Part shown: positions 20,244 through 29,610 of the stretch, piece by piece | How the letters are laid out: every line of letters begins with the position of its first letter | How positions within the stretch are numbered: the stretch's first letter is position 1 | NCBI GenBank assembly: GCA_905221605.1 | Contig: CAJNDS010001133.1 | Span: 1-33,126, forward strand | Length of the DNA stretch: 33,126 nucleotides | Direction: 5' to 3' | Origin: Symbiodinium natans | Taxonomy: Eukaryota > Sar > Dinophyceae > Suessiales > Symbiodiniaceae | Translations under genes and position numbers: made by a program | Notes under the pieces: model-generated | What the model saw: the letters and a program-made list of their open reading frames with translations, nothing else | Database searches by the model: none | What the model was told of the DNA's origin: nothing

Positions 20244-23200
20244 GTCCCTCAGCCCGCAACATAGCGCTCTGGTTTCCCCACATGTCTAGGAACAGTGTGT
20301 TGGCAGTAGGCTCACAGGCCTGACAACGGCGAGCCCTTATTTCTCTGCTGAGTACTGCCTTGGTTTGAGCACCGCATCCGCGCTCACCACAGTTCGTTTG
20401 CAGGATTGGCGGTCTGCTCGGTCGAAGGGTGTATCCTTTATTCTGTCGCCGAGATGCTCCTGTGTCGGAGGTCGCAGCCTGAGCGGGTGATGGAAGGCAT
20501 GCAAAGATATCGAAGAAGACTCGAATGAAGGGTAATCCCATTCCCCTCTCTATGTGTCTTTGGTGGAGTGTTGGCTTGGCGCATTGAAGCCATCATGCAC
20601 TCACAGAGGGTTTCAGCATTCCGCAGTCTCAGTGATTGCAATTCAGTGAGGAATTTGCTGCGAGAATGCTGAGACTCTTGAAAAAAGTACGCAAGGGCCG
20701 CTTGACTTGGTCTAGTTTTTCAATGTTTCGACTTGTCTTGGTGCTTTGTCGGATCGTGTCACACATGCACAGTGGTCACTAGGGACTAGAACCTTCTTTT
20801 GATACACACGTTTAGATCGCCCACCTGCGTGTGTTGCAGTCTCTCGGAAGGCCAGCATGTGATTGTCACGGTGCCGGAACATCGACTCTCAATGGAGAAC
20901 AAGGCCATTGAGCTTGCATGGAACGGCGAGACGGGTGCCAGTCGCGTGCTTCATCAAGCTCTTGATCTGCTCAAGACACACGGGAGAGACGTTTTGGATG
21001 AATCCGATGAGACCCTCGGTATCGGATCGGATTCTTTCACATTCAGCTCTGGGTCAGTTTGAGTCTGCAAAACGACCAACAGGTGATCTCGTCGAAAGCT
21101 GCATGAAGACCCTGCAGGAACAACAAAAAACAACGCAGAATAAATCCTGAGTTTGTAACAGGGTGCCTACCCCTCTTCTTCCCACGTTCAGACGCTTGTT
21201 TGCTCTTAGGGTCCTATCTCGGTTTTTCTGGCAGTTAAGCTTGGCGAAAGTGAGGATTCTACATGCAAAGTACCAGCTCATTTACACCCTGGGCAGTCCC
21301 ACTCCTCTTGATGGTGGGGCTTTGCGGTGGAGAGTTGCAGCTGCTGTGCTAGCTTCAGTTGCAAGGCATGCTTGTGAGTTGGTCCAAGAGTTTGGGCAAA
21401 GGGCCCTGTTGCCCGTGCCGGATACGCCCGCGCACCAGTTTCCAGAGAGCCTTCGTTTCTGTGATGCATCCTTGCTTGAACGTTTTATGTCCTTAGAGTT
21501 GACCATTTTTGCTTGTCGCATAAGCCCAGCTAACTCAACCTGCAGCGCCACTTCGGCACCATCTACAAGACACCTGAGTTTTTGCAAGCTCATCAAAATG
21601 CTCTTTCGAGTTTTGTTGCTTTCTTTTCTCTGATCCTCAGGTTTGCTCGCCGGGGCGAGTGAGACACAGCCACGATTGGGTTGCAGCTGCTACCAGCACC
21701 TCTGCCGGAGAGTGTTGGATGATTTCCTCGCAGGAGCTGCCGGCTTCTCACTGCGCTTGCGTGCAGCAGAGCGCCAGCACTTCCAGGAATGCGTGCTGAA
21801 TCCTGACGCTTGGCCATGTTGAGACTAACTTAGATCATTCTCCTTGCTCATGTACCACCGTGCTCATCATGTTTCTTTCTCATGGCCACCACAGGATCCC
21901 TTTACCAGCCCTGCTAGCTTTCGTCCCTTAGCCCTGTCCGGCCCCGTCCTCAAGTTCCGTGGCCGCCAATTGCAGGAAACGGAAGACACACCATGGGCCT
22001 ACTTGGCCGACGGCATCCAACCCTTGGCGCAACTGCTCCGGGGTCTCTTGAGTCACGAGGCGCTGGGACAGTCCAGTGGGTCGGGGACTGCGAGTTTTTC
22101 CATCTTGTTTTGTGTTTACACATGATCCGATATTTAAATGACACCGCCGGATACATTTTGTTGTGTCAGTTTGTTACTGGTTAGTATCACTTATCACTAC
22201 TTTGTAGCAAAGTATCTGATGTACCTGAGATTACTACTAGTTTCTAAAGCTTGTCTTGACCTGGCGACTTAGTGACTTTCACGTTCTCACTGCCAGCGCC
22301 TCGGCCTCAGGTGCTGCTGTTGGTGCTTAGCAAGCGCTACCGCGTGGACTACGGGGCACACCCCGAAGGTGTGCGCCGAATGGCAGTGCCGTACCGGGCC
22401 AAGGATGCGGCCGCAGAGCGGGCGGAGTTTGGACATCCCGATGTGGCGATGATGCTCAGCATTCTCACGTGCGCTGGGCGTTGGATGTGTTGTTGCATGT
22501 TGCTGTTTTTTTTCCACCCGATCGTGTTGTGTGCTTTTTTGTTTTTGTTGCTGCATCCGCTGTCCTTCCCGCCGTCCTTCGCCAACAGCAACAAACATCA
22601 TCATCAACATCGACACATCAAGACACCTCAACATCAACACATCATTATGAAAATGCAGACCCATCAAGACATTAACGTCAAGGTATCAACCTCCACAACG
22701 AAACACATGTCCCCGTTAAAGGTACGAGGAACAGCGTCAACACCTCTTAGCTACCGGAGCGGATTTCGCGTGCCAGAGTGACCTGGGTTGAGCAGGTGCA
22801 ACTTCGACACTGCGTTGCCAACCTGTACGGCCTTGGCTGATTGTTGCAACGGGATCGGCAAAGCGCCAAAGATTGAGGCAAAAACAAAACTGCACCAGCA
22901 CGTTCATGCTCCGCATTCAATTGTGAAAATCATTACAGATGGACTGACACTTGAAGGGCCGAACTAATTGTGCTTGCTCGGCATTGGCTGTTATTGGGCA
23001 CAACTCGAAACCCGTTCAATTTCCAGCCATGGGTCGCCATTGCTGTGCGCAGCAACCGGGACAACGGACTCTTTGACCCACCCAGGAACTGTCCACCCAG
23101 AAATGCAAACAGCCCAGCAACAAGCAACCCAATGCCCGATGGCAAAGACACATTCCACCCGGTCTATGCAATTAAGATCCACGGACAGATATGCCTGTGA

Positions 23201-26200
23201 ATGTGAACTGTAGCGTGTGGACAAACCTTGTTCGAAGAATTTATTTCCTGGCCGGAAAGGATGAACGAACATGCTTTTGGTCCAAAAATGTTGTATGAGT
23301 CTTTCTTGATCTTTCTTGTTTCTGGGTGCAGGTACTACCGCGGTGGACTTTGTGAGGCCTACCTGGACGAGGCGGGACCTTTGGTGCTGCAGCAGGACAT
23401 GAGGTCCAAGCCAGGTATGTTGGTGGTTTTTCGTTAGGTAGGTTTAAGGACCTGATGGGAGGCCCTCAATAGGTGACAGCAGGGTCTCCCTCGGAGGTCT
23501 TTTGGAGATTGCAGCAGAGGGCCAGTGAAGAAGCCGCCTCAATCTACGAGCGATGGACCAACGAGATGAAGGACGGTGAGTTCTAGAAAGGTCAGTGCCT
23601 GTTCATCCAGTTCGTCGGCTGCGTAGAGATGTTGGTCTTGTTGCATCCATCATGAAGTTTTGCGTTATATTCTTGCGGTGCTGCTTCCTACCAGGAGCAC
23701 ATGCCCGAAGATCTGCGCAAGTGGTCGGGGGTCAACCTTGACAACCGGCAGATGATCCTGCAGAGGCTCTATCCACTGTTGCGGAGGCACACAGGAGTGG
23801 TGGACTTCTGGTTGGATGAAATTGTCTTTCCGGTGGAGGCCAAGTGCTTTCCCCAGAAGATCACGTCAACCGCTTGGGATTTGTGCACCCCGGATCATGT
23901 GACCACGGGCTTCTCTGGCACCGATGACACGCGCCTTCTTTTGCCATTATCCATCCAGCAAATAAATTTACCTTCTTTGGCTTGCACCAATGGGATCGTT
24001 CTGAGGAACCTCCTGCAGAAGGCCCAACGGAATGCATCAGATGGGCATACTGTAAGTGTTGATTTTGGGAGAATCATGTCTTCAGCGTTAAATCAAGTTT
24101 GGCAAGGCACCAAAACGCGGGCCCCTTTGTTGACAGCTGACTGGCCTTGGTGCACGCAGCTGCCTCCCTGCAGGACAATAATGAGTACACGACATTGCGG
24201 CCTGAAGAACATCCAAATGGCCAAAGCCTCCTGAGCCAGATCTGCCGGAAGGACCGGAAGCCCATTGACGTCTTGCTGGATGCAGGGGCTTGGGTGACGG
24301 ACATGTCCAACGAAGAGCTAGCATCTAAGTGGCTGGAACTTCGTACTGACATGGAGGCTGTGGTGTTCTTCGGGCCCGACAACGACATTTTGGTGATGAC
24401 CCGTGCGGGCTGGAAGATGTCTTTAGCGACATCGCCCTACGAAGCTTCTCTGAAGGGATGTCTCGTATACTTGGATGACGTCCACACGCGCGGCTCCGAC
24501 TTCCACCTCAGTCCTGGCACCCGTGCTGCTGTGACGTTGGGCCGCCGTATGCAGAAGGACAAACTGGTTCAGACCTGTATGCGCATGCGCCTGCTGGGCC
24601 AGGGCCACACGGCGCCTTGGCTAATGGAAGGGATGGAACGTGTGAGAGTAGTCTTCATCAATCTTCGTAGCCACATCACAAATGCGTATTAACAAATGGT
24701 GAAGTCACTCTTGTATCGCTCATCATCCAGGCTCTCGCTGAGGCGCACGACAGCCAAGATTACAGTTTGGAGGTAGTTATGTATGCTTTCTGTGCATTGT
24801 CTAGGGGATAAGAGACTGTTACAGCTTTCAAGCAAAGACTTCTGACGTTCCAGCACGTGAGCCAGCTTGAACTCTATGACTATAGGTCTCCCGGCATCGT
24901 GCCAGTTCTTGCGCCCATTTGTCGTCAAAAGGAACGCAAAACCCGGTCACCATTCGCCACTAAGGTTTCGTTCTACGCCTCGTTTGAAGTGGATCAGCAC
25001 ATTGAGAGCATCCGCAGAAGCAGAGATGCAGAAGGAGGAACATCCTGCGACAATCTGCTGGCAATCCTATCCTGGTGCTTGGCCAACACCGCCCAAGGCA
25101 TCGCTGACAATCTGCCATACTGGGCAGCACAGGGTGTGAACAGGTTTCAGAAGAAAAAGGCATATCTCGAGTACAATTGCTCCTTGGTTTTGCCTCAGAT
25201 GAAGTTTCACTTGTGATCTGCCGTAAACCCGAGATCTAACGAGTTTTGGACCAACTCTGAGGCCCTGATCCTGAGCAGTGTCAGCTTGAGTCGTTGGCCA
25301 AAGCTTGCGCGGAGGATGAGAGGTGGTGCCTGGAGGAGATGTATGGCCACACCCGGGTGCGCTGCTTTATGCCGGAGGTGGTCGCTTCAATGATCCAGCG
25401 GAGGCAGCCGATGGAGGGTGAGATGCTCCACATCGTGCAGCACGTGAAGAGGTTGGCTGCGAACATCCGCTGCCCTACCAGCTTGCTGCAGGAAGAGCAA
25501 GAGAGGGAATTGGAAGCCGAATTGGAGGAGGAGCGGCGGGACCGGTGTGTAATCTCAAACGCTACGCGCAGTCCGCCTTGGCCCGGCATTCAGGCTGTAG
25601 CTGCAAGAGCTGTGGGGTTGGGGCAGACAGGTGGGGTGATCCATGGTGGGTCCTGATACTCCACCGGAGGCCGAATAAGGAGGATCTGAACGCCTCTCGC
25701 CGGGGCCGAGGCGAACTTTGACTGTTCTAGGAATCACAGTTACTCGAACAAGACTAGGTACCCCGTTGACTCCGCTCCCAAAACAACTTGAAGTCCCTTG
25801 GTTACCATTCGCTATTCCACTTGCCACCTTCAAGTGTCCTTCGCCAATGTTGGTAGTCTGTTGAAGTTGCTGTGGCAAATTCCTGGAGTTCTTCATTTTC
25901 ATCTGTAGCGTGGCACCCCGTGGCCAGGAGCGCCAGATCGAACGGCCTCCAGCAGCCAAGCCAGCGAGACCTCAAGTGTCTGCTGGGCTCTTGGAGCACC
26001 TTGGAGGAACAAAGTCGGGGCAGAACACCTACAATACTTACTGAGTCTGCTGACAGAAAAGGTTTTGGTTGGCGGGTCAATTTTGGACGGGCTCCTCACC
26101 ACAGCGAGGGAAGTTGCAGGACCCGGCACGACAATCTGCTGGAGAACCTTCATGTCCCAGTATGACATTGGTGCTGTTGGGGGTTGCGCAATTGTTGTGA

Positions 26201-27942
26201 GCCGGTCTGATAGTCAGCCACGTCATTTCCCACACAACCACCTTTTTGCTGGGTGACCTTGCCAAGCCAAGTGGGTCACAAGTCTCCGGTCAAGCCCTAA
26301 CGATTTTTTTCGGTGGTTCGCGTACAATTGAAACAAGTCCATTCACCAGAGCTTGGCTTGCACTGAATAGAGGCATTGTTTTTTTACACAGCCAAACCTT
26401 GGAACCATGTGTACCCAGGGAGGCAGACAGAGAAACAGCCACAGCATGAGGCCCTTCAGACATTGATTGCTAAGGGCCCATGAATGCTAAGGCTCGCAGC
26501 CCACGGGCGGACCGGAGAAGCTTTTGAACCATTGGATGAAGCTTTGATGCTTGGACTTACGGATGCTTTCTGGGAAGGGGACGCGGGCTTTTGCCTTGTG
26601 AGTGAGTTTCACAAGACTTGGTCAGGCACTTTGCAGCACGCACAGATCCCCATTTCTGCATCACAAAACGTCTCAGCAAAGGAAGCGAACCTCTTTCCCA
26701 AAGCCCTCCTGGAACGCGGCGACGTTGCGCGTGACCTTGGACTTCGTCCGGACAGCGGCTCTGATGCTGTTCGGGGAGTGGAGGTCGTTGACCGTGTCTC
26801 CTCAAGATACGGCCTTTCAAACCAAGTCTGTTTCGTAAGTGTGAGGCGTGTAGCTAGTAAAGAAGGGCAGGACAAAGCAGCTCAGCAATCGTTCGTGGGA
26901 TTGTTGCGTTCGAAAAGTCTCGGTCTTCTGAGTCTTCTGAGGTGGAAGAAGGGGCACTGCAGAACTTGGATTGCTATTTGAGACCTGTCGTGTGGCTTCT
27001 CCAAGGCAACGCTTGGCAATGCTTTGTTCATGTGTACTTAAGTCTAAACTCCTTGTACACACAAACACACACTAAGAATTAACTCCTACAACAGGATCCG
27101 TACATTATAAGGAGTTTAGAGTACAGCTCATGTGGATGTCAGAATGTTTCAGCCATGTCGTTGCAGGTGTAGGACAGAACGTTCTCATCAGCAACTTCGA
27201 AGCAGAAGCGATCGCAAGTATCTTCATGAAGAAGGAGAGCGGCTTGCTAGGGATGCTCGCAAATCTTGCAAAACTGTAGAGGCAAAGCAGTCAAGCAAGA
27301 TCGCAGAAGGATTCCACTAGGATTGGGTGCATGTAGCATCATCACCAAATAATGAGAAGAAAAACGCCCAAAACAAAAAACTCACGAAGGCCCCAAGACA
27401 TTTGCACGGGTATCCCGTTTTTCAACATGAAGATCCCGAAGGAGCATGCTGGAGCGTCGCTTCAACTGGTGGCAGCACGCCTGTGGGCATACCAAGCGCC
27501 TCTAGATGACAAGCCCTTGCCGATTGCAGCACAAGCTTCCCGCTCGGAAATGTTCGACGTTGTTGTTGCTGCAGGTTATCACTGCAACTTGCATAGATGT
27601 GGTGTGCAAGCGCCTGAAGCCTCCCAGAGTTCTGAGGTTTTTGCCGGAAGCCTCCACGGAGAGGCAGAGGACATGTCCAGTATCGGAAGCTTTCTGGGAT
27701 TGAGCCTGCCAATCCCTCGAAGCTTGGGCTGGACGAAGCTCTTCGAAAACAATCTCATTGCTACGGATGGATTTGTACAGCCCAAGAACCGAGCTCGGGT
27801 GGGGCACGAAGATCAGTCCTTTGTCCCCAGCCTGTCGCCGTTTGCGGAAAGTCCTGTGACCCAAGTGCGACAGCTTTACGAAGCACGGCACTTGGGCGCG
27901 GCCCTCCTGCAGGCGCCAGTGGCACGGCTGCTGGGGGTGTAA
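20130..27942 (+). CDS. DUF3638/DUF3645 giant protein, C-terminal part (multi-exon)
   Basis: Seen: about 17 exons (listed below), roughly 1,150 codons, ending at TAA 27,940-27,942. Most reading-frame phases agree across the chosen splice sites. Conserved stretches recognised from the DUF3638/DUF3645 family are, in order: VIVPMLMATLADGQNL, GGLLGRRVY, VTVPEHRLSMENKA, RDVLDESDETL, YQLIYTLG, VPYRAKDAAAERAEFGHPDV, TTGFSGTDDTRLLLPLSIQQ, CLVYLDDVHTRGSD, LVQTCMRMR and LLQEEQEREL. Known: these are very large proteins (commonly around 3,000 residues) of unestablished function. Inferred: DESDE, GFSGT, HTRGSD and CMRMR behave like motifs II, III, V and VI of a SecA/DEAD-type superfamily 2 ATPase. The first exon begins just after where the family has GEGK, so the Walker A exon and everything N-terminal are missing or lie beyond the repeats. 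No signal peptide or membrane segment is seen. One in-frame TGA (26,481) needs checking. Confidence 0.85.
20404..20463 (+). CDS. Exon: GGLLGRRVY segment
   Basis: Acceptor gtttgcag; the joined codon AA|G keeps frame and gives K-IGGLLGRRVYPLFCRRDAPV, a hallmark of DUF3638. The donor at CCTGT|gtcgg is inferred by phase. Reading on would meet a TGA at 20,480. Confidence 0.65.
20647..20686 (+). CDS. Candidate 40-nt micro-exon
   Basis: Sits between attcag and gtacgc and encodes EEFAARMLRLLKK, an amphipathic helix. It fits the length expected between the GRRVY and VTVPEH segments and keeps frame on both sides. There is no direct homology evidence, so it is tentative. Confidence 0.4.
20856..21018 (+). 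CDS. Exon: VTVPEHRLSMENKA and DESDE motif
   Basis: Encodes HVIVTVPEHRLSMENKA through RDVLDESDETL, ending CTCG|gtatcg. DESDE is the probable Walker B / motif II. The acceptor at ggccag|CAT is chosen by phase; an alternative acceptor lies at 20,840 (ttgcag). Confidence 0.8.
21251..21488 (+). CDS. Exon: YQLIYTLG segment
   Basis: Acceptor ggcgaaag and a phase-1 join (G|TG) give ETL-VRILHAKYQLIYTLG, matching the family pattern that follows DESDE. The exon continues through the W-R-V helix and a PESLRF stretch to LLERF, with donor TTTTAT|gtcc. Confidence 0.78.
21687..21817 (+). CDS. Exon: VLDDFLAG helix segment
   Basis: Acceptor gggttgcag, phase 2. Encodes CYQHLCRRVLDDFLAGAAGF and then LRAAERHFQECVLNPDAW, matching the family region between QLVYT and the RGLL motif. 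The 3' end is uncertain (gttgag at 21,818, or a GC donor slightly earlier). Confidence 0.65.
21932..22059 (+). CDS. Exon: QLLRGLLSHE segment, ends at a GC donor
   Basis: Encodes PWAYLADGIQPLAQLLRGLL followed by SHE. It joins perfectly to VLLLVLSKRYRVDYG in the next exon only if the donor is GAG|gcgctg. The 5' end could also be at 21,896 (ccacag|GAT). Confidence 0.65.
22311..22468 (+). CDS. Exon: DUF3645 core, VPYRAKD...EFGHPDV
   Basis: Acceptor cggcctcag. Encodes VLLLVLSKRYRVDYG and then RMAVPYRAKDAAAERAEFGH-PDVAMMLSILT. This is the signature that defines DUF3645. Donor ATTCTCAC|gtgcgc. Confidence 0.9.
22469..23331 (+). other. Long intron (863 bp)
   Basis: GT-AG intron between the DUF3645 exon and the YYRGGL exon. 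It has a T-rich stretch (about 22,500-22,560) and a CAACATCAA-rich stretch (about 22,590-22,640). No gene is seen inside. Confidence 0.7.
23332..23414 (+). CDS. Exon: YYRGGL segment
   Basis: Acceptor gggtgcag, donor CCAG|gtatgt, after an 863-bp intron. The split codon AC|G gives ILT-YYRGGLCEAYL, which corresponds to the YYxGL stretch after HPDV in the family. Confidence 0.82.
23483..23575 (+). CDS. Exon: W-R-L-Q helix and YERW
   Basis: Acceptor gacagcag, donor GGACG|gtgag, after a 68-bp intron. Encodes SPSEVFWRLQQRASEEAASI and then YERWTNEMKD. Phases fit both neighbours. Confidence 0.8.
23711..24051 (+). CDS. Exon: GVNLD, FPVEAK and TGFSGTDD motifs
   Basis: The acceptor cccgaag|AT restores the frame (D-DLRKWSGVNLDNRQ). 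It encodes VVDFWLDEIVFPVEAKCFPQ, TAWDL and TTGFSGTDDTRLLLPLSIQQ, all strongly conserved in the family. GFSGT is the probable motif III equivalent. Donor CATACT|gtaagt. Confidence 0.9.
24174..24641 (+). CDS. Exon: DVGA-like, HTRGSD and CMRMR motifs
   Basis: Acceptor ccctgcag|GAC, donor GAACGT|gtgaga; 156 codons in phase 0. Encodes KPIDVLLDAGAWV, AVVFFGPDND, CLVYLDDVHTRGSDFHL, AAVTLGRRMQKDKLVQTCMR and MRLLGQGH. HTRGSD and QTCMRMR resemble SecA-type motifs V and VI. This is the best-conserved part of the gene. Confidence 0.92.
24965..25186 (+). CDS. Exon: SFEVDQHI and LPYWAAQGVN
   Basis: The acceptor cactaag|GTT joins MER to VSFYASFEVDQHIESIRR. The exon continues with SWCLANTAQGIADNLPYWAA and QGVNRFQKK, the family's Leu-x-x-Trp-Ala-x-Gln-Gly segment. 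The 3' end is chosen by phase (TCCTTG|gtttt); a GC donor at 25,160 is possible. Confidence 0.78.
25279..25546 (+). CDS. Exon: EEMYG and LLQEEQERELE
   Basis: Acceptor tgagcag. Encodes SLAKACAEDERWCLEEMYG, a helical stretch, and then SLLQEEQERELEAELEEERR, a charged segment strongly conserved in the family. The donor is at gtgtaa (phase 1) or two bases earlier. Confidence 0.82.
26392..26597 (+). CDS. Candidate exon: EAFEPLDEAL segment, contains in-frame TGA
   Basis: After an ~845-bp intron (25,547-26,391) in which no exon was recognised, acceptor tttacacag opens KPWNHVYPGRQTEKQPQHEA and LQTLIAKGP, then TGA at 26,481-26,483, then the same frame continues as EAFEPLDEALMLGLTDAFW to donor CTT|gtgagt. 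The second half matches the family's AFxPxxExL stretch. Either the gene is disabled here, there is a base error, or the first part is not exonic. Confidence 0.5.
26677..26834 (+). CDS. Exon: SWN...VTLDFVRT segment
   Basis: The acceptor cgtctcag|CAA is chosen by phase. Encodes SFPKPSWNAATLRVTLDFVR-TA, equivalent to the family's W-x-x-x-L-x-V-T-x-D-F-x-R-T. The donor is TTTC|gtaagt, or gtttcg five bases earlier. Confidence 0.65.
27178..27241 (+). CDS. Exon: NVLISNFEAEAIASIF
   Basis: Encodes NVLISNFEAEAIASIFMKKE, which corresponds to the VLxSPFEAN stretch of the family. Acceptor gtaggacag (or ttgcag at 27,167). The 3' end is probably a GC donor (AGCG|gcttgc), because reading on meets a stop at 27,280. 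Confidence 0.6.
27398..27942 (+). CDS. Terminal exon: SFLGLS and TDGFV...ESPV C-terminus
   Basis: Encodes LQLVAARLWAYQAPLDDKPL, VFAGSLHGE, SFLGLSLP, ATDGFVQPKNRAR and SPFAESPVTQVRQLYEARHL, ending ARLLGV and TAA. The VFAGxL, FLGL, DGFV and ESPV landmarks match the family's C-terminal domain in order. The exact 5' splice site is uncertain, and an intron near 27,574 is possible. Confidence 0.78.
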
Positions 27943-28625
27943 ACAAGTAGGGTTCACTCAAGATCTCAGAAACACATTACATGACATCAACTCCTTAAGG
28001 GTCCGAACATGCTTGGGGCATGCTTGAAAGATCTTGACAGATTTTGAGTTGTGGGCAAAACTCGGAAGTTTGTCACAAGAGACTAGAATCTAGAACAGAC
28101 TTCCTCATGTGCCTTTTCGACTTGCAGCTGTCCAGAAGCTGTGAGTTGTGAGGGCGCCCAGATGCGCCTCAGACCGGACTCAAGGCACCGATTTCCGAAG
28201 ACCGGCCGGAGTTTTGATTTGATCGACTGGCCCGAACTTCGGTTCAGCCAGGTCGCATCAACAGGTTCAGTTGGTCACTTTCGCCAGTTTAAAAAGACAA
28301 GCCGCGTGGGTTCTCGCAGCATGTGTGTGTGTGTTTTTTAAATAAGGGACCCCTAAAATAGACCCGAAATGTTAGGATCCCCTTAAAATCAGGACCCCAA
28401 TAAGATACCCCAAACCCCCAATATGGGAGGGGCATGATTTGCAACAGAAACGCTGGTGCTTGGACCTGCCCACATGAGTCGCAAATTCTGCTTGTGCAAA
28501 CAAGTGCACAAATATTCGCGGCATAGTCATCCTCTAGTTGTTCCACGAAGATTCTGAGGTGATATCCTTGCTGGACGGAATTCACCATAAGGTCCTTTGA
28601 AATTGGGACTCATGCTTCGATGCAG
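27943..28625. other. Downstream region without a recognised gene
   Basis: No family is recognised in any frame. It contains a TG run at 28,322-28,334, and AATAGACCCGAAATGTT at 28,357-28,373, which resembles AATAGACCCGAAAGGTT near both ends of the macro-repeat (6341 and ~19,566). No canonical AATAAA signal is seen close after the stop codon. Confidence 0.5.
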
Positions 28626-28790
28626 TTGATTATTCAGCTGGGTTTTGACACACTTCGTCGATCTTTGAAGCGCCACCATGCAGGTTGGCGACTCAGGGAA
28701 GGTCGCCAAGAATGGACTCGCAAAGTCATCGAGCAATAAGAGGCCCCCGGGGCGAAGACCAGCAAACAGGTTGTGGAAACACGTGTGGAA
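28626..28790 (-). pseudogene. Methyltransferase-like fragment
   Basis: The - strand frame reads FHNLFAGLRPGGLLLLDDFA, followed by PFLATFPESPTCMVALQRST and KCVKTQL. L-x-P-G-G-x-L-x-x-D-D is the typical post-motif stretch of class I SAM-dependent methyltransferases. The SAM-binding GxGxG part is not visible upstream (28,790-29,000), so this is a lone exon or a relic. Confidence is low because one motif alone supports it. Confidence 0.3.
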
Positions 28791-29084
28791 CATCGGCCGC
28801 AAGATGCAGAACCATGCTCCTGAAGGCTGCAATGTTGTAAGACATTGCATTTTGAAAGTATAGAAGGCTGCAATATGTTGCAATGAGTTCACTTCCATTT
28901 TCGATAAGAACGAAACCGGAGACATCCCATGACAGCTGCTTCACCAGAAGCCCGCGAGTTTTAACGGCTGACAAGACGATCAGAAAGTGCAGGACTGCAT
29001 GTATGGTTCCAATTTGACGATTCGAACAACTTCAGGTGAGGCATTGTTCAGTAGCTGCAGGGCTTGACCCAGCAAGACTGACTG

Positions 29085-29235
29085 TCTATGATTTTAATCC
29101 GATCAAATCTAATCCAGCCTAACCCTCCCAACCTATTCCAGTCTAATTCTAATCTAATCTTATCATACGTCATCTACCAATCTAACCATCTACATCTATT
29201 TAACTGAATCTAACTGCCAATCTTATCCACACACT
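29085..29235. repeat. Degenerate CTAATC repeat tract
   Basis: TCTAATCTAATCTTATC and relatives (ATCCAGCCTAACC, ATCTAACCATCTACATC) repeat loosely over ~150 bp. The period is about 5-6 and the quality is poor. It is not the telomeric CCCTAAA repeat. Confidence 0.6.
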
Positions 29236-29410
29236 CTTGATTTACTTTCCTTTTGTTCTAGATCTCTTCTATCCTGCTCATCTTGTCCTTCTTGCCTATT
29301 AATTACCATGTCATGTGTTTTTGTTGTCTCCTGCGTCGGTTCCAGACATCCAGAAGGGCGCAATCCCCACCCCCCTGTAGCATTTAACATAATTGTTAGC
29401 TCTAGTGCTC

Positions 29411-29610
29411 ACTGCCTCGGCAGGCAGGTCTCGCAACAGTAGGGGCAGCTGAAGTAGGAGTAGCATTGCCGAGAGCAGTAGCTGGAGCAGCAGCAATAAC
29501 AGCAGCAGCAATTCGTGCTACTACGAGTACTGCTCTTACGACTAGTCTTGCTTCTTTTACTTCTCTTGCTACTATGAACTCTTGCTTTTGCTGTTATGAC
29601 GACTGCTCTT
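29411..29610 (+). repeat. Degenerate triplet repeat, Ala/Thr-rich open frame
   Basis: About 65 triplets without a stop, dominated by GCA, GTA, ACT and GCT (GCAGCAGCAATAACAGCAGC at about 29,490, then ACTACGAGTACTGCTCTTAC). In frame it reads AVAGAAAITAAAIRATTSTA. There is no initiation codon in a convincing setting and no domain; it is most likely a decayed trinucleotide repeat. Confidence 0.5.

Noticed and set aside
20480-20482. TGA in the frame of the GGLLGRRVY exon
   Set aside because: A donor at 20,464 and a micro-exon at 20,647 keep the frame without using this codon, so it is most likely intronic.
24147-24173. ATG at 24,147 as a protein start (MVHAAASLQ)
   Set aside because: The family alignment and phase place a splice acceptor at 24,173/24,174 (ccctgcag|GAC). 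The upstream residues are intron.
29085-29235. CTAATC-rich tract as telomeric repeat
   Set aside because: The repeat is too degenerate and differs from the CCCTAAA-type telomere unit. It lies inside the contig beside unique sequence.
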